DNA of 64,000 nucleotides from DATAOG01 sp963782885 (GCA_963782885.1 CAWALL010000004.1:62001-126000), one strand, 5' to 3'. Shown: positions 26,948-36,997, counted from the first letter of the stretch. Numbers and translations: made by a program. Notes: a model not told the origin generated them from the sequence alone.

Positions 26948-27892
26948 TCAGGTTCTGAGCGCGGGCTGCACGGAGCGGATCTGGCGGTAGATCCGCTGCA
27001 CGTCGGGCCGCCGGCAAAGCCCCGTTCCCATGGTCAGCACGGCCGCCGTGCCGGCCGCGAGTGCGAGCGCGAATGCGTCTTTGGCCGTGCGACCCTGGGC
27101 AAGGCCAAAGGTCATCGCCGCCACGAAGCTGTCGCCGGCGCCGACCGCGCTCCTGGGCTTCATCTCGGGCGCCCGCAGGCGCAAGGTGCCCTCGGCGGTC
27201 GCCAGCAGGGCGCCCTCGGCGCCGAGGCTCACCGTCACGATCTCGGCCCGGCCCCCCTCGACCAGGCGGCTGGCCGCCGCCTCTTGCTCCGCCGGGCCGG
27301 GCAAATCCTCGCCGACCAGCCGCTCGAGCTCGCCGAGATTGGGCTTGATCATGTAGACGCCGACCTCGAGCGCCCGGCGCAGCGGCGCGTCCGCGGCGTC
27401 GAGGACCAGGCGGCCCCCGCGCGCCCGCGCGCTACGGGCGATCCGGGCATAGAAGTCGACCGGCACGCCGTGCGGCAGGCTGCCGCTCGCCACGACATAG
27501 TCGGCGTCCAGCCCCTCGAGCTCGGCGAGCACCGCCTGCCACTCGGCCTCGTTCATGTCGGGCCCTTCCGGCACGAAGCGGAATTCCTGCCCGGTCGAGC
27601 GCTCGTAGATGGTGTGGCTGACGCGGGTCGTGCCCTCGATCCGGATCACCCGCCGCGCGAGCCCGATCGCTTCGACCATGTCGTCGAAGGCTTGGCCGAT
27701 AAGACCGCCCGCGCAATAGACCGCGAGCGCCTCGCCGCCGAGCTCGCGGATCACGTGGGCGACGTTGATGCCGCCGCCGCCCGGCTCGTAGCGCTCGTTC
27801 GAGGTCCGGATCTTGTGAATCGGCCGGACCGTCTCGGCCTCACAGGAGGCATCGATGGCCGGGTTCAGGGTCAGGGTGACGATCGGCTTCAT
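26948..27892 (-). CDS. PfkB-family sugar kinase (6-phosphofructokinase or 1-phosphofructokinase type)
   Basis: A 314-residue kinase of the PfkB/ribokinase superfamily. The N-terminus TLTLNPAIDASCE and PGGGGINVAHVIRELGG are typical of the tagatose-6-phosphate/phosphofructokinase branch. The C-terminal GAGDSFVAAMTFGL holds the anion hole and the catalytic aspartate. Start is ATG 27892; upstream extension is unconserved. It is divergent from polyphosphate kinase with 115 bp between starts. Whether it acts on fructose-6-phosphate, fructose-1-phosphate or tagatose-6-phosphate cannot be read from sequence. Confidence 0.87.
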   Translation of the reverse strand: MKPIVTLTLNPAIDASCEAETVRPIHKIRTSNERYEPGGGGINVAHVIRELGGEALAVYCAGGLIGQAFDDMVEAIGLARRVIRIEGTTRVSHTIYERSTGQEFRFVPEGPDMNEAEWQAVLAELEGLDADYVVASGSLPHGVPVDFYARIARSARARGGRLVLDAADAPLRRALEVGVYMIKPNLGELERLVGEDLPGPAEQEAAASRLVEGGRAEIVTVSLGAEGALLATAEGTLRLRAPEMKPRSAVGAGDSFVAAMTFGLAQGRTAKDAFALALAAGTAAVLTMGTGLCRRPDVQRIYRQIRSVQPALRT

Positions 27893-28007
27893 GGCGCGCA
27901 GCTCCCGAAGTGCCCTGGGCTCGGACCCTCGCTCAATCATGGGCTTGTCATGCCGATCGGCAAGACCGATGTTGGCGGGCGATCTCCCCGGGGCAGGACA
28001 GACCCTC

Positions 28008-30308
28008 ATGACCGAACGCTCCGAACATTCAGCCGATCCGCTGACCGCCGCGGGCGCGGCCTCGTCTTCGATCGTGCAGCTGGCGCCGCGCGCCGAAGCG
28101 CGCCCGACCCGGTCCAAGGCCGCCAGGCTGGCGCCCGAAGCCGCGCTCGCGGCGACCGCCGAGGTCCCGGCGCCGAGCGACCTGCGCGCCCCGGAACTCT
28201 ACCTGAACCGCGAGCTCACCTGGCTCGCGTTCAATCGGCGTGTCCTGCACGAGGCGCGCGATCCGCGCACGCCCCTGCTCGAGCGGGTCAAGTTCCTGGC
28301 GATCGTGAGCTCGAACCTCGACGAGTTCTTCATGAAGCGGATCGGCGGCCTCAAGCAGCAGGTCGGCGCCGGGCTCCACGATCTCACCGTCGACGGCCGC
28401 ACGCCCGAGCAGCAGATCGAGGAATGCGTCGCCGTGATCCGGGAACTGATGCCCGACCTGCGCGACACCTATGCCGAGTTCCGCGACCGGCTGCGCGAGC
28501 AGAACATCGTGCTGGCGCTGTGGTCGGAGCTGACGCAGGAGCAACGGGAGACGGCCCAGGCCTATTATGTCGACAACATCTTTCCGCTGGTGACGCCGCT
28601 CGCGATGGACCCGGCGCATCCGTTTCCCTTCATTTCCAACCTGTCGCTCAACCTTCTGGTCACGCTCCACCATCAGGACGACCCGCAGCCGGTGTTCGCC
28701 CGGGTCAAGGTGCCGCTCGGCAAGGGCGTGCCGCGCTATCTGCGGGTCGGTCCCGGCCCCTGCTTCGTGCGCCTGGAAGAGGTCATGGCGCACAGCCTCG
28801 ACCGCCTGTTCCCGGGCATGGAGATCGACGCCTGCGAGTTCTTCCGGGTGACGCGCAACGCCAACACCGAGCGCGAGGAGGAGGACGCCGACGATCTGGT
28901 GTCGATGATCGAGGCCGAGCTGCGCGATCGCAAGTTCGCGCCGATCGTCCGGCTCGAGGTCGGCGCGGGCATCGACCCGGTGCACCGCGGCATGCTCGCG
29001 GTCGAGCTCGGCCTCGACGAGAACCGCGACGTGTTCGAGACCAGCGCGCCGCTCGGCCTGCGCGATCTGTTCGAGATCGCCGCGCTCGAGCTGCCGGCGC
29101 TGCACGACCCGGTCCATCACCCGGTGACCAACGCCAAGCTCGAGGATCAAGAGCGCAACGTCTTCCACATCATCCGCGATATCGGTCCGATCCTGCTCCA
29201 GCACCCTTACGAATCCTTCGCGACCTCGGTCGAGCGCTTCGTCCACGAGGCGAGCAGCGATCCCAAGGTGCTGGCGATCAAGATGACCCTCTATCGGACT
29301 TCCTCGGGCACCCGGATCATCGACGATCTGGTCGAGGCCGCCCGCAACGGCAAGCAGGTCGCGGTCGTGGTCGAAATCAAGGCGCGCTTCGACGAAGCCG
29401 CCAACATCCAGTGGGCGAGCCGGCTGGAGGAGGTCGGCATCCACGTCATGTATGGCGTGGTCGGGCTCAAGACCCATTCCAAGGTCGTGCTCGTGGTCCG
29501 CCGCGACTACACCGGCATCCGGCGCTACGCCCACATCGGCACCGGCAACTATCATGCCGGCACGGCGCGGATCTATTCCGACCTCGGTCTTCTGACCTGT
29601 GACGACGCGATCGGCCGCGATCTGACCGAGCTGTTCAATTACCTGACCACCGGCTACAAGCCGTCGCGCAAGTACCAGAAGCTGCTGGTCGCGCCCAAGG
29701 CCCTGAAGCAGCCCCTGCTCGACAAGATCGAGCGCGAGATCGCCCGCCATTCGACCAAGCACCCGGGCCTGATCCGGTTCAAGATGAACGCGCTCGAGGA
29801 TGCCGACATCGTCCGCGCGCTCTATCGCGCCTCCCAGGCCGGCGTCCGGGTCGAGCTGATCGTGCGCGACACCTGCCGCCTGCGCCCGGGCCTGCCCGGC
29901 CTGTCGGACAACGTCACGGTCGTGAGCATCGTCGGCCGCTTCCTCGAGCACGCCCGCATCTACTATTTCCGCAACGGCGGCGCGGAGGAGTTCTTCATCG
30001 GCTCGGCCGACCTGATGACCCGCAACCTCGAGAGCCGGGTCGAGGTCGTGACGCCGGTCGAGGACCCCACCGCCTGCGAGGAGTTGCGCGCGATCCTCGA
30101 GGCCGAGCTCTCCGACCGGCGCAGCGCCTGGGAGATGCGGCCGGACGGCAGCTACGTCCAGCGCCAGCCCGGCGACGGCGCCGAGATCGGCTCGCAGCAG
30201 GCGCTGATCGCGGCCGCCGAGAGCCGCTCCCGCGAAGCGACCCGTCTGCGCAAGCGCCGGCCCCAATCGATCGCCCGCCGCTCGCCGACCGAGCGCGCCC
30301 TGATCTGA
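28008..30308 (+). CDS. ppk1: Polyphosphate kinase 1
   Basis: A 766-residue enzyme that reversibly makes inorganic polyphosphate from ATP. Domains in order are a low-complexity N-terminal extension (1-60), PPK N-terminal domain (YLNRELTWLAFNRRVL, then SSNLDEFFMKRIGG), head domain, and two phospholipase-D-like C-terminal domains. The autophosphorylated histidine is H490 in GLKTHSKVVLVVRR; RYAHIGTGNYH and a late GSADLMTRNLESRVEV are also present. The start at ATG 28008 lies in a region without a clear ribosome site. Length is a little above the usual 690-720 residues because of the extension. No exopolyphosphatase gene follows. Confidence 0.96.
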   Translation: MTERSEHSADPLTAAGAASSSIVQLAPRAEARPTRSKAARLAPEAALAATAEVPAPSDLRAPELYLNRELTWLAFNRRVLHEARDPRTPLLERVKFLAIVSSNLDEFFMKRIGGLKQQVGAGLHDLTVDGRTPEQQIEECVAVIRELMPDLRDTYAEFRDRLREQNIVLALWSELTQEQRETAQAYYVDNIFPLVTPLAMDPAHPFPFISNLSLNLLVTLHHQDDPQPVFARVKVPLGKGVPRYLRVGPGPCFVRLEEVMAHSLDRLFPGMEIDACEFFRVTRNANTEREEEDADDLVSMIEAELRDRKFAPIVRLEVGAGIDPVHRGMLAVELGLDENRDVFETSAPLGLRDLFEIAALELPALHDPVHHPVTNAKLEDQERNVFHIIRDIGPILLQHPYESFATSVERFVHEASSDPKVLAIKMTLYRTSSGTRIIDDLVEAARNGKQVAVVVEIKARFDEAANIQWASRLEEVGIHVMYGVVGLKTHSKVVLVVRRDYTGIRRYAHIGTGNYHAGTARIYSDLGLLTCDDAIGRDLTELFNYLTTGYKPSRKYQKLLVAPKALKQPLLDKIEREIARHSTKHPGLIRFKMNALEDADIVRALYRASQAGVRVELIVRDTCRLRPGLPGLSDNVTVVSIVGRFLEHARIYYFRNGGAEEFFIGSADLMTRNLESRVEVVTPVEDPTACEELRAILEAELSDRRSAWEMRPDGSYVQRQPGDGAEIGSQQALIAAAESRSREATRLRKRRPQSIARRSPTERALI

Positions 30309-30449
30309 GCCGCACTCGTCAGCGACCGGTCATCCCCGCCCCGATCGTCGGCGCGCTCCGATCCGCGACCCGGTCGATCTTCGCCGCTCGGCGGGCGGCG
30401 ATTTGCATGCTAGATACTATGGCGCTTGGTTGATCGGGGTACTCCTGCC

Positions 30450-31241
30450 GTGAGCGAGCCGACCATTCTGCTCGAGCTTTCCGAGGGCGTGGCCACGATC
30501 ACGCTCAATCGGCCGGACAAGCTGAACGCGTTCAACGAGGCGATGCATGGCGAACTCGCCCGGGCGCTTGATCGGATCGAGACGGATACGACCGTCCGCG
30601 CCCTGCTGCTGACCGGCGCCGGGCGCGCGTTCTCGGCCGGCCAGGACCTCGGCGACCGGGTCATGGGCGACGGCGACGCGCCGCCCGATCTCGGCGATAC
30701 CCTCGATCGCCTCTACAACCCTTTGATCCGGCGCCTGCGCCGGTTCGAGCGGCCGGTGATCGCGGCGGTGGGCGGCGTTGCGGCCGGTGCCGGCGCCAAT
30801 CTGGCGCTGGCGTGCGACCTCGTGCTCGCCGCCCGCTCGGCCAAGTTCATCCAGGCGTTCTGCAGGCTGGGCCTGGTGCCGGATTCCGGCGGCACCTACG
30901 TCCTGCCGCGCCTGGTCGGCCCGGCCCGGGCGATGGGCCTCGCCCTCCTCGGCGAGCCGCTTGAGGCCGAGCAGGCGGCCGACTGGGGCCTGATCTGGCG
31001 CGTGGTCGACGACGATCAGCTGATGCCGGAAGCGACCGCGCTCGCCCGCCGGCTCGCGACCCAGCCGACCCGGGGGCTCGGCCTGACCAAACGCGCGCTC
31101 AACGCCTCGGCCGTCAATACGTTCGGCGAGCAGCTCGACCTCGAGCGCGATCTGCAGCGGGAGGCGGGCCGCACCGACGACTATCGCGAGGGCGTGCGCG
31201 CCTTCCTCGAGAAGCGTCCGCCAAAGTTCGAGGGTCACTGA
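30450..31241 (+). CDS. paaG: Enoyl-CoA hydratase/isomerase, probable 1,2-epoxyphenylacetyl-CoA isomerase
   Basis: A 263-residue crotonase-family protein. NRPDKLNAFNEAMHGEL, GAGRAFSAGQDL and AAGAGANLALACDLVLAARSAKF form the CoA site and oxyanion hole; DSGGTYVLPRLVG follows. In PaaG the ring-1,2-epoxide is isomerised to the oxepin-CoA. The sequence GQDLGDR and the gene order paaG-paaH-paaI-paaK support this assignment. Start is a GTG at 30450; a TTG at 30426 is less likely. Its stop overlaps the ATG of the next gene by one base (TGATG), so translation is coupled. The upstream gap of about 140 bp must hold the operon promoter. Confidence 0.82.
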   Translation: MSEPTILLELSEGVATITLNRPDKLNAFNEAMHGELARALDRIETDTTVRALLLTGAGRAFSAGQDLGDRVMGDGDAPPDLGDTLDRLYNPLIRRLRRFERPVIAAVGGVAAGAGANLALACDLVLAARSAKFIQAFCRLGLVPDSGGTYVLPRLVGPARAMGLALLGEPLEAEQAADWGLIWRVVDDDQLMPEATALARRLATQPTRGLGLTKRALNASAVNTFGEQLDLERDLQREAGRTDDYREGVRAFLEKRPPKFEGH

Positions 31242-32755
31242 TGAGCGCGCTCGCAAGTTCGGTTCCGGTCGGCGTGGTCGGCGCCGGCACCATGGGCGCC
31301 GGCATCGCCGAGGTCGCGGCGGCCGCCGGCCATCGGGTATTGCTCTACGATGGCGCGCCGGGCGCGACCGAAGCGGCGCTCGGACGCATCTCGGCGGCGC
31401 TCGAACGGGCCCAGGCCCGGGGCCGCCTCAGCGCCAACCAACGGGCGTCGACCTTCGCCCGGATCACCGCCTGCGCCGGTCTGGACGCGCTCGCCCCAGC
31501 CGGTCTCGTAATCGAAGCGATCGTCGAGGACCTCGGCGCCAAACAACAGCTCCTTCAGGAGCTCGAGGCGATCGTCAGCGAAGACGCGCTCCTGGCCAGC
31601 AACACGTCCTCGCTCTCGATCACCGCGCTCGCGGCCGGATTGCAGCATCCCGAGCGGGTGGTCGGCATGCACTTCTTCAATCCGGCGTCCCGGATGGCCC
31701 TGGTCGAGGTCGTGCGCGGCCTGGCGAGCGGACCAGAGGCAGTGGCGAGCGCGCTCGCGACCGCGCAAGCCTGGGGCAAGACCGCGGTCGAGGTCCGCTC
31801 GACCCCGGGCTTCATCGTCAACCGGATGGCCCGGCCGTTCTACGGCGAAGCGCTCCGGGCGCTGTCGGAAGGCGCCGCCGACGTCGCCACCGTCGATGCC
31901 GTCATGCGCGAAGCCGGCGGCTTTCGCATGGGCCCGTTCGAGCTGATGGATCTGATCGGCCTCGACGTCAATCTGGCGGTCAGCCGCCAGGTGCACGAAG
32001 CCTGCCACCACGATCCGCGCTACACCCCGTCCCTGATTCAGCGGGACCTGGTCGAGGCCGGCCGCCTCGGGCGCAAGACCGGGCGCGGGTTCTACGATCA
32101 TGCCGAGGATGCTGTCGCGGCATCGCCGCAGACTGCGCCGCCGGCGCCGCCGCCCAAAGCCATCCTGGTCGAGGGCGAGCTCGGCATCGCCGAGGCTCTG
32201 CTGCCGCGGTTCAAGGCCGCCGGCATCGCGATCGACCGGCGCTCCGGCGAGGGCCTGATCCGGATCGGCCAGCTGCGTCTGGTCCGAACCGACGGCCGCG
32301 CCGCCACGGTCTGGAGCTACCTGCTGGAGCGGCCGGTCGCGACCTTCGATCTCGCGCTCGACTACGCCAGCTGCCAGCGCCTCGCCCTGGCGCCCGCCGA
32401 CCAGACCGGCGCCGAGGAACTCCAGCCGGCGATCGGGCTGCTGCAGGCGGCCGGGATCGAGGTCTCGGTGATCGACGATCTGCCGGGCCTGCTGGTCATG
32501 CGCACCGTCTGCATGCTCGCCAACGAGGCGGCCGAGGCGGTCCACGCGGGGGTCGCGAGCGCCGCCGCGATCGACACCGCGATGCGCCTTGGCGTCAACT
32601 ATCCGCGCGGCCCGCTCGAGTGGGCGGAGACGATCGGCCTCAAGCCGGTCCTGGAAGCGCTCGACCATCTCGCGCGGACCTACGGCGAGGACCGCTACCG
32701 CGCGGCCTGGCTGCTGCGCCGGAAGGTCTTGGCCAAGGGGCGCTTTCTTGGCTGA
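31241..32755 (+). CDS. paaH: 3-Hydroxyacyl-CoA dehydrogenase of phenylacetate degradation
   Basis: A 504-residue NAD-dependent dehydrogenase. The Rossmann motif is GAGTMGAGIAEVAAAAGH (about 14-31), followed by SNTSSLSITALAAGLQHPERVVGMHFFNPA, with a catalytic histidine in GMHFFNP, and GFIVNRMARPFYGEALR. It then carries a second C-terminal 3HCDH domain (GVASAAAIDTAMRLGVNYPRGPLEW), the double-domain layout of PaaH/PaaC. In the pathway it oxidises 3-hydroxyadipyl-CoA to 3-oxoadipyl-CoA. It is coupled to the upstream isomerase and overlaps the thioesterase gene by 8 bp. The ring epoxidase paaABCDE, paaZ and paaJ are not in this window. Confidence 0.88.
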   Translation: MSALASSVPVGVVGAGTMGAGIAEVAAAAGHRVLLYDGAPGATEAALGRISAALERAQARGRLSANQRASTFARITACAGLDALAPAGLVIEAIVEDLGAKQQLLQELEAIVSEDALLASNTSSLSITALAAGLQHPERVVGMHFFNPASRMALVEVVRGLASGPEAVASALATAQAWGKTAVEVRSTPGFIVNRMARPFYGEALRALSEGAADVATVDAVMREAGGFRMGPFELMDLIGLDVNLAVSRQVHEACHHDPRYTPSLIQRDLVEAGRLGRKTGRGFYDHAEDAVAASPQTAPPAPPPKAILVEGELGIAEALLPRFKAAGIAIDRRSGEGLIRIGQLRLVRTDGRAATVWSYLLERPVATFDLALDYASCQRLALAPADQTGAEELQPAIGLLQAAGIEVSVIDDLPGLLVMRTVCMLANEAAEAVHAGVASAAAIDTAMRLGVNYPRGPLEWAETIGLKPVLEALDHLARTYGEDRYRAAWLLRRKVLAKGRFLG

Positions 32756-33194
32756 CCCTGCCGGCCAGCGTCTGGCCGAGGCGGTCCGGGATGGGATGTA
32801 CGCCCGCGATCGCGCCGCGCAGGCGCTCGGCATCACGGTCGAGGCGGTCGGCCCGGGCTTTGCCTGCTGCCGGATGACGGTGCGCCAGAACATGGTCAAC
32901 GGCCACGACACCTGCCACGGCGGCTTCACCTTCACGCTCGCGGATGCCGCCTTCGCCTATGCCTGCAACGCCTGCAACCGCGCCACGGTGGCGCTGGGTG
33001 CCGAGATCAGCTTCCTCGCCCCGGCGCGCGCCGGCGATGTCCTGACGGCGAGCGCGAAAGAGCGCAGCCGGGCGGGCCGGACCGGGGTCTACGACGTCGA
33101 GGTGACCCGCGCCGACGGCACCAAGGTCGCGCTGTTCCGCGGCACTTCCTACGAGACGCGGGGCGAGGTCGTGCCGGACCTCGCGGCCGGGTGA
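32748..33194 (+). CDS. paaI: Hydroxyphenylacetyl-CoA thioesterase (hot-dog fold)
   Basis: A 148-residue protein. VNGHDTCHGGFTFTLADAAFAYACN holds the hot-dog active-site aspartate and the HGG turn typical of PaaI, which hydrolyses dead-end hydroxyphenylacetyl-CoA and rescues CoA. Start is taken as TTG 32748, which overlaps the paaH stop by 8 bp and keeps the conserved N-terminal helix (AGQRLAEAVRDGMYARDRAAQALGI); no ATG or GTG lies at a suitable place. The stop overlaps the paaK GTG by 4 bp. Confidence 0.86.
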   Translation: MADPAGQRLAEAVRDGMYARDRAAQALGITVEAVGPGFACCRMTVRQNMVNGHDTCHGGFTFTLADAAFAYACNACNRATVALGAEISFLAPARAGDVLTASAKERSRAGRTGVYDVEVTRADGTKVALFRGTSYETRGEVVPDLAAG

Positions 33195-34510
33195 GCGCCG
33201 TGCGAGCGCGCGCGCCCGCGCGCCACGAGATCGATCCGATCGAGATCGCGTCCCGCGACGAGATCACCGCCCTGCAGCTCGGCCGGCTGAAGGTGACGCT
33301 TCGGCGCGTCTACGACAAGGTGCCGCACTACCAGGCGGCGTTCGACCAGGCAGGCGTGCATCCGGACGATCTGCGCGAACTCGCCGATCTGGCGAAGTTC
33401 CCGTTCACGACCAAGGACGATCTGCGCCGGCACTATCCGTTCGGTATGTTCGCGGTGCCGCGCGCCCAGGTCGTACGCCTGCACGCCTCGTCCGGCACCA
33501 CCGGCAAGCCGACCGTGGTCGGCTACACCCGCAACGACATCGATGTCTGGGCCGAGGTCTGCGCCCGCTCGATCCGGGCCTCGGGCGGCCGCGCGGGCGA
33601 CCTCGTGCACGTGGTCTACGGCTACGGCCTGTTCACGGGCGGCCTTGGCGCGCACTACGGCGCCGAGCGGCTGGGCTGCACCGTGGTGCCGATGTCCGGC
33701 GGCATGACCGAGCGTCAGGTCCAGCTGATCGCCGACTTCGAGCCCGATATCATCATGGTGACGCCCTCCTACATGCTCGCGATCGGCGACGAGTTCGTCC
33801 GCCAGAACCGCGAGCCCGGCGCCTGCTCGCTGAAGATCGGGATCTTCGGCGCCGAGCCCTGGACCGAGGCGATGCGCCAGGAGATCGAGGCCCGCTTCGA
33901 GCTCGACGCGGTCGACATCTACGGCCTCTCGGAGGTGATCGGCCCGGGGGTCGCCAACGAGTGCATCGAGACCAAGGACGGCCTGCACGTCTGGGAGGAT
34001 CACTTCTATCCGGAGATCGTCGACCCGGCGACCGGGGCGCCCGTGCCGGACGGCGAGCCCGGCGAGCTCGTGCTGACCACGCTCACCAAGGAAGCGATGC
34101 CGGTGATCCGCTACCAGACCCGCGACCTCACCCGCCTGCTGCCGGGGACGGCGCGCAGCATGCGGCGCATGGCCAAGGTCACCGGCCGCTCCGACGACAT
34201 GCTGATCATCCGCGGCGTCAATCTTTTCCCCACGCAGATCGAGGAGCTGATCCTCGAGGACGAGCGCCTGACGCCGCACTATCTGCTCGAAATCCGCCGG
34301 GACGGACGGCTGGATGCGCTCAAGGTGATCGTCGAGGCCGGAGCCGAGGCCGCCGATCCACAGACCAGGAGCGCTGCCGCCGCGGAACTGGTCCGCCACG
34401 TCAAGTCGCGAATCGGGGTCACGACCGAGGTCGCCGTGGCCGCGCCTGGCGCGGTCGACCGCTCGCTCGGCAAGGCCAGGCGGATCGTCGATCTCAGGCC
34501 GAAGGACTGA
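33191..34510 (+). CDS. paaK: Phenylacetate-CoA ligase
   Basis: A 439-residue AMP-forming ligase that activates phenylacetate with ATP and CoA, the first step of the pathway. Marks are the P-loop-like SSGTTGKPTVVGYT (about 97-110), YGYGLFTGGLGAHYGAERLGCTVVP, YGLSEVIGPGVANEC and the C-terminal TGRSDDMLIIRGVNLFPTQIEE. The last holds the hinge aspartate region. Start is GTG 33191, which overlaps the paaI stop. Length matches PaaK. It ends the visible paa operon; 123 bp separate it from the patatin-like gene. Confidence 0.95.
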   Translation: MSAVRARAPARHEIDPIEIASRDEITALQLGRLKVTLRRVYDKVPHYQAAFDQAGVHPDDLRELADLAKFPFTTKDDLRRHYPFGMFAVPRAQVVRLHASSGTTGKPTVVGYTRNDIDVWAEVCARSIRASGGRAGDLVHVVYGYGLFTGGLGAHYGAERLGCTVVPMSGGMTERQVQLIADFEPDIIMVTPSYMLAIGDEFVRQNREPGACSLKIGIFGAEPWTEAMRQEIEARFELDAVDIYGLSEVIGPGVANECIETKDGLHVWEDHFYPEIVDPATGAPVPDGEPGELVLTTLTKEAMPVIRYQTRDLTRLLPGTARSMRRMAKVTGRSDDMLIIRGVNLFPTQIEELILEDERLTPHYLLEIRRDGRLDALKVIVEAGAEAADPQTRSAAAAELVRHVKSRIGVTTEVAVAAPGAVDRSLGKARRIVDLRPKD

Positions 34511-34633
34511 ACGCCAGGCCGACCAGGTCGCCGTCCGCAGCGCCGCATTGCCGCGCCTGACCATTTACAGCTGATGCCAACGTATGCTCTATCATACCCT
34601 CGATTGTAGGGATTCGAAGTTCAGGGGATTGCC

Positions 34634-36967
34634 ATGAAGGAACTGCGGTTCGGCCTCGTCTGCTATGGAGGCGTTTCCCTCGCTATTTACATGCACGGCG
34701 TCACCAGCGAGCTGCACAAGCTGGTCCGGGGGTCGAACGCCTACACCAACGCCGCCGCCGACGGCAATCCGTTTCCCCCGAACACCACCGAGCACGTCTA
34801 TTTCGAGATCCTTCGCGAGATCGCCGCCAAGCAGCCGATCCACGTGATCGTCGACGTGATCGCCGGCACCTCGGCCGGCGGGATCAACGGCGTCGCGCTC
34901 GCAAAGGCGCTCGCTCACGACCTCGACCGGACCGCGCTGAAGCGGGTCTGGTTCGACAAGGCCAGCATCTGGAGGCTGCTCTCGCCCTGGAAACTGCTCA
35001 AGGGTGAGGCCGTCCTCAACGGCGATCACATGCTGCGCTGGGTCAATGATGCGCTCGGCGAGATGAACGCGACCGCGCAGCCCGACCGCGGGAGCCTGAT
35101 GCCCGAGGACCACCAACTCGACCTCTACGTCACGCTGACCGACTGCAATGGCTACCGCCGGACGATCGACATCTACGACCCGGCCGCGATCTTCGACCGC
35201 GAGCATTGCCATGTCCTGAACTTCAGCTACAATCGGAGCCAAGAAATCGACCAGTTCGGGCCGCAGGCCGATCCTGGACTGACGCTCGCGATCCGCTGCA
35301 CGTCGAGTTTTCCGGTCGCCTTCGGCCCGGTCAACGTCGTGGATCTCAACGCGGTCGCGAAGGCCTGGCCGGCGAAGGACCGGGACGCCTTCATCGAGAC
35401 CGCCTTCGCGCAGTACATCCTCGAGAAGGCCAAGCCGACCGCAGCCTATTTCGTCGACGGCGGCGTTCTCAACAACCGGCCCTTCGACCATGCCAAGCGC
35501 GCGATCCTGGAGCGGCCGGCCAACCACGAGGTTGACCGCCGGCTCCTGTTCATCGAGCCCGATCCCGAGCCGCTCGGAGCCGCCTCGGAGGTCGCGGCCA
35601 GGCGTCCGCGCCTGGCGCAGACGGCGCGCGCGGCGCTGCTCTCGATCCCGAGCCAGCAGCCGATCGCCGATGGCCTGCTCGAGCTCGCGCGCTACAACCA
35701 GCGCGTGATGCAGATCAAGGACCTGATCCAGGTCCTGAAGCCCAAGGTCGACGAGCTGATCCGGTCCGTGACCAAGACCCATGTCCACGACATCGGCGTG
35801 CCACCGTGGGGCCAGCTCGAAGCCTGGCGGGAGGAGGTCCGCCAGCAGGCCGAGACCGAAGCCGGCGCCGCCGCCCACAGCTATGCCGCGCTCAAGATCC
35901 ACGGCATCCTCGAGCATCTTGCGGCCGCGATCTGCCGGCTGAAGCGCTACCCCGCCGGGTCGCGCCCGGCAATTCTGGTGGCGCGCGTGGTGCCGGCCTG
36001 GGCCAAGCGGACCGGCATCATCACCGGCAAGCCTGGTCTGACGCCTGCGCAGGCCAATTTCCTGCAGGTCTTCGACCTCGGCTACCGCAGACGGCGGCTG
36101 CGCTTTCTGGTCGAATACGTCAACCAGCTGTATCCGCCCTCGTCGATCAAGGCGCCCCTGCCGCCGCGCCAACAGGTCGATGGGGTCAAGTCCGAACTCT
36201 ACTGCCTGATCGCCAGGCTGCAGCACCTGGAGTCCGGTGAGTGGCTCGAGCCGGCGGCGCGGCAACAGCTCGACGAGGTCTTCAGGCAGGACGCGATCGA
36301 GACCGCCGACGGCCCGACGGACAAGCTCGACGCCTTCATCGAGGCCCACGCCGGCACCATCACCTCGATCGTTGCGACCCTCGAGGCCGGACTGAAGCAC
36401 GGGCTCGACGAGTTCAACGACCGCCAGGCCGAGGACCTGGCCAAATTCACTGAGCTGAACTGGGCCGAATCGATTCTCGGCGACCTGCTCGCCCGTTACA
36501 TTGGATTCGCCTATTGGGACCTTCTGCTCTACCCGATCCAGGCGCTCTCGGAAGTGGCCGAGCTCGACACCATCGAGGTCACCCGGATCAGCCCCGAGGA
36601 CACCACGGAGCTTGAGCCGCGGGGCACGACCCAGCGCCTGAAAGGCGTTGGCCTCTTCCATTTCGGCGCTTTCCTCTGCCGCAGCTATCGCGAGAACGAC
36701 TTCCTATGGGGCCGGCTCGACGGCGTCGAGCGCCTGTTCAGCATCCTCGCCGACGTCTCGAGCGAGAACGGCGTGGAGCTCGACCCGCGTCTGATGTGGC
36801 AGGGCTTCAAGGCGGTGCTGGACTCGGAGGCGCCGCACCTGAAGTGCCTGGCATCCAGGGACCTGATCGCGAAGCTTCGCGCCCAAGTCGACAGGAGGCT
36901 CGCGGGCACTTCCGACCAGCCGCCGGGCCCGCCGCCCTCGCCGAAGCTCGCCGAGGCCGCCGACTGA
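34634..36967 (+). CDS. Large patatin-like phospholipase-domain protein
   Basis: A 777-residue protein starting at ATG 34634 with AGGGGA at 34623-34628. The N-terminal half is a patatin domain: RFGLVCYGGVSLAIYMHGV (oxyanion-hole glycine loop), the nucleophile motif GTSAGG (in VIAGTSAGGING), and the catalytic aspartate in VDGGVLNNRPFDHA. The long C-terminal half (about 330-777) is helical and has no recognised enzyme motif. This layout fits the bacterial patatin-related proteins of about 750-1,100 residues, whose role is unknown beyond probable lipid hydrolysis. No signal peptide or membrane helix is visible. It ends in a proline-rich tail. It is probably monocistronic, as neighbours differ in strand or function. 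Confidence 0.87.
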   Translation: MKELRFGLVCYGGVSLAIYMHGVTSELHKLVRGSNAYTNAAADGNPFPPNTTEHVYFEILREIAAKQPIHVIVDVIAGTSAGGINGVALAKALAHDLDRTALKRVWFDKASIWRLLSPWKLLKGEAVLNGDHMLRWVNDALGEMNATAQPDRGSLMPEDHQLDLYVTLTDCNGYRRTIDIYDPAAIFDREHCHVLNFSYNRSQEIDQFGPQADPGLTLAIRCTSSFPVAFGPVNVVDLNAVAKAWPAKDRDAFIETAFAQYILEKAKPTAAYFVDGGVLNNRPFDHAKRAILERPANHEVDRRLLFIEPDPEPLGAASEVAARRPRLAQTARAALLSIPSQQPIADGLLELARYNQRVMQIKDLIQVLKPKVDELIRSVTKTHVHDIGVPPWGQLEAWREEVRQQAETEAGAAAHSYAALKIHGILEHLAAAICRLKRYPAGSRPAILVARVVPAWAKRTGIITGKPGLTPAQANFLQVFDLGYRRRRLRFLVEYVNQLYPPSSIKAPLPPRQQVDGVKSELYCLIARLQHLESGEWLEPAARQQLDEVFRQDAIETADGPTDKLDAFIEAHAGTITSIVATLEAGLKHGLDEFNDRQAEDLAKFTELNWAESILGDLLARYIGFAYWDLLLYPIQALSEVAELDTIEVTRISPEDTTELEPRGTTQRLKGVGLFHFGAFLCRSYRENDFLWGRLDGVERLFSILADVSSENGVELDPRLMWQGFKAVLDSEAPHLKCLASRDLIAKLRAQVDRRLAGTSDQPPGPPPSPKLAEAAD

Positions 36968-36997
36968 TCCTGCCGGCGGCGGCGCCCGCGTGCGCCC

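Noticed and set aside
28029..30266. 745-codon open frame antisense to ppk1
   Set aside because: It mirrors ppk1 codons and has no motif; the plus-strand gene has all catalytic residues.
34592..36661. Long open frame antisense to the patatin-like gene
   Set aside because: Composition is typical of a shadow frame, and the opposite strand has the GTSAGG and DGG motifs.
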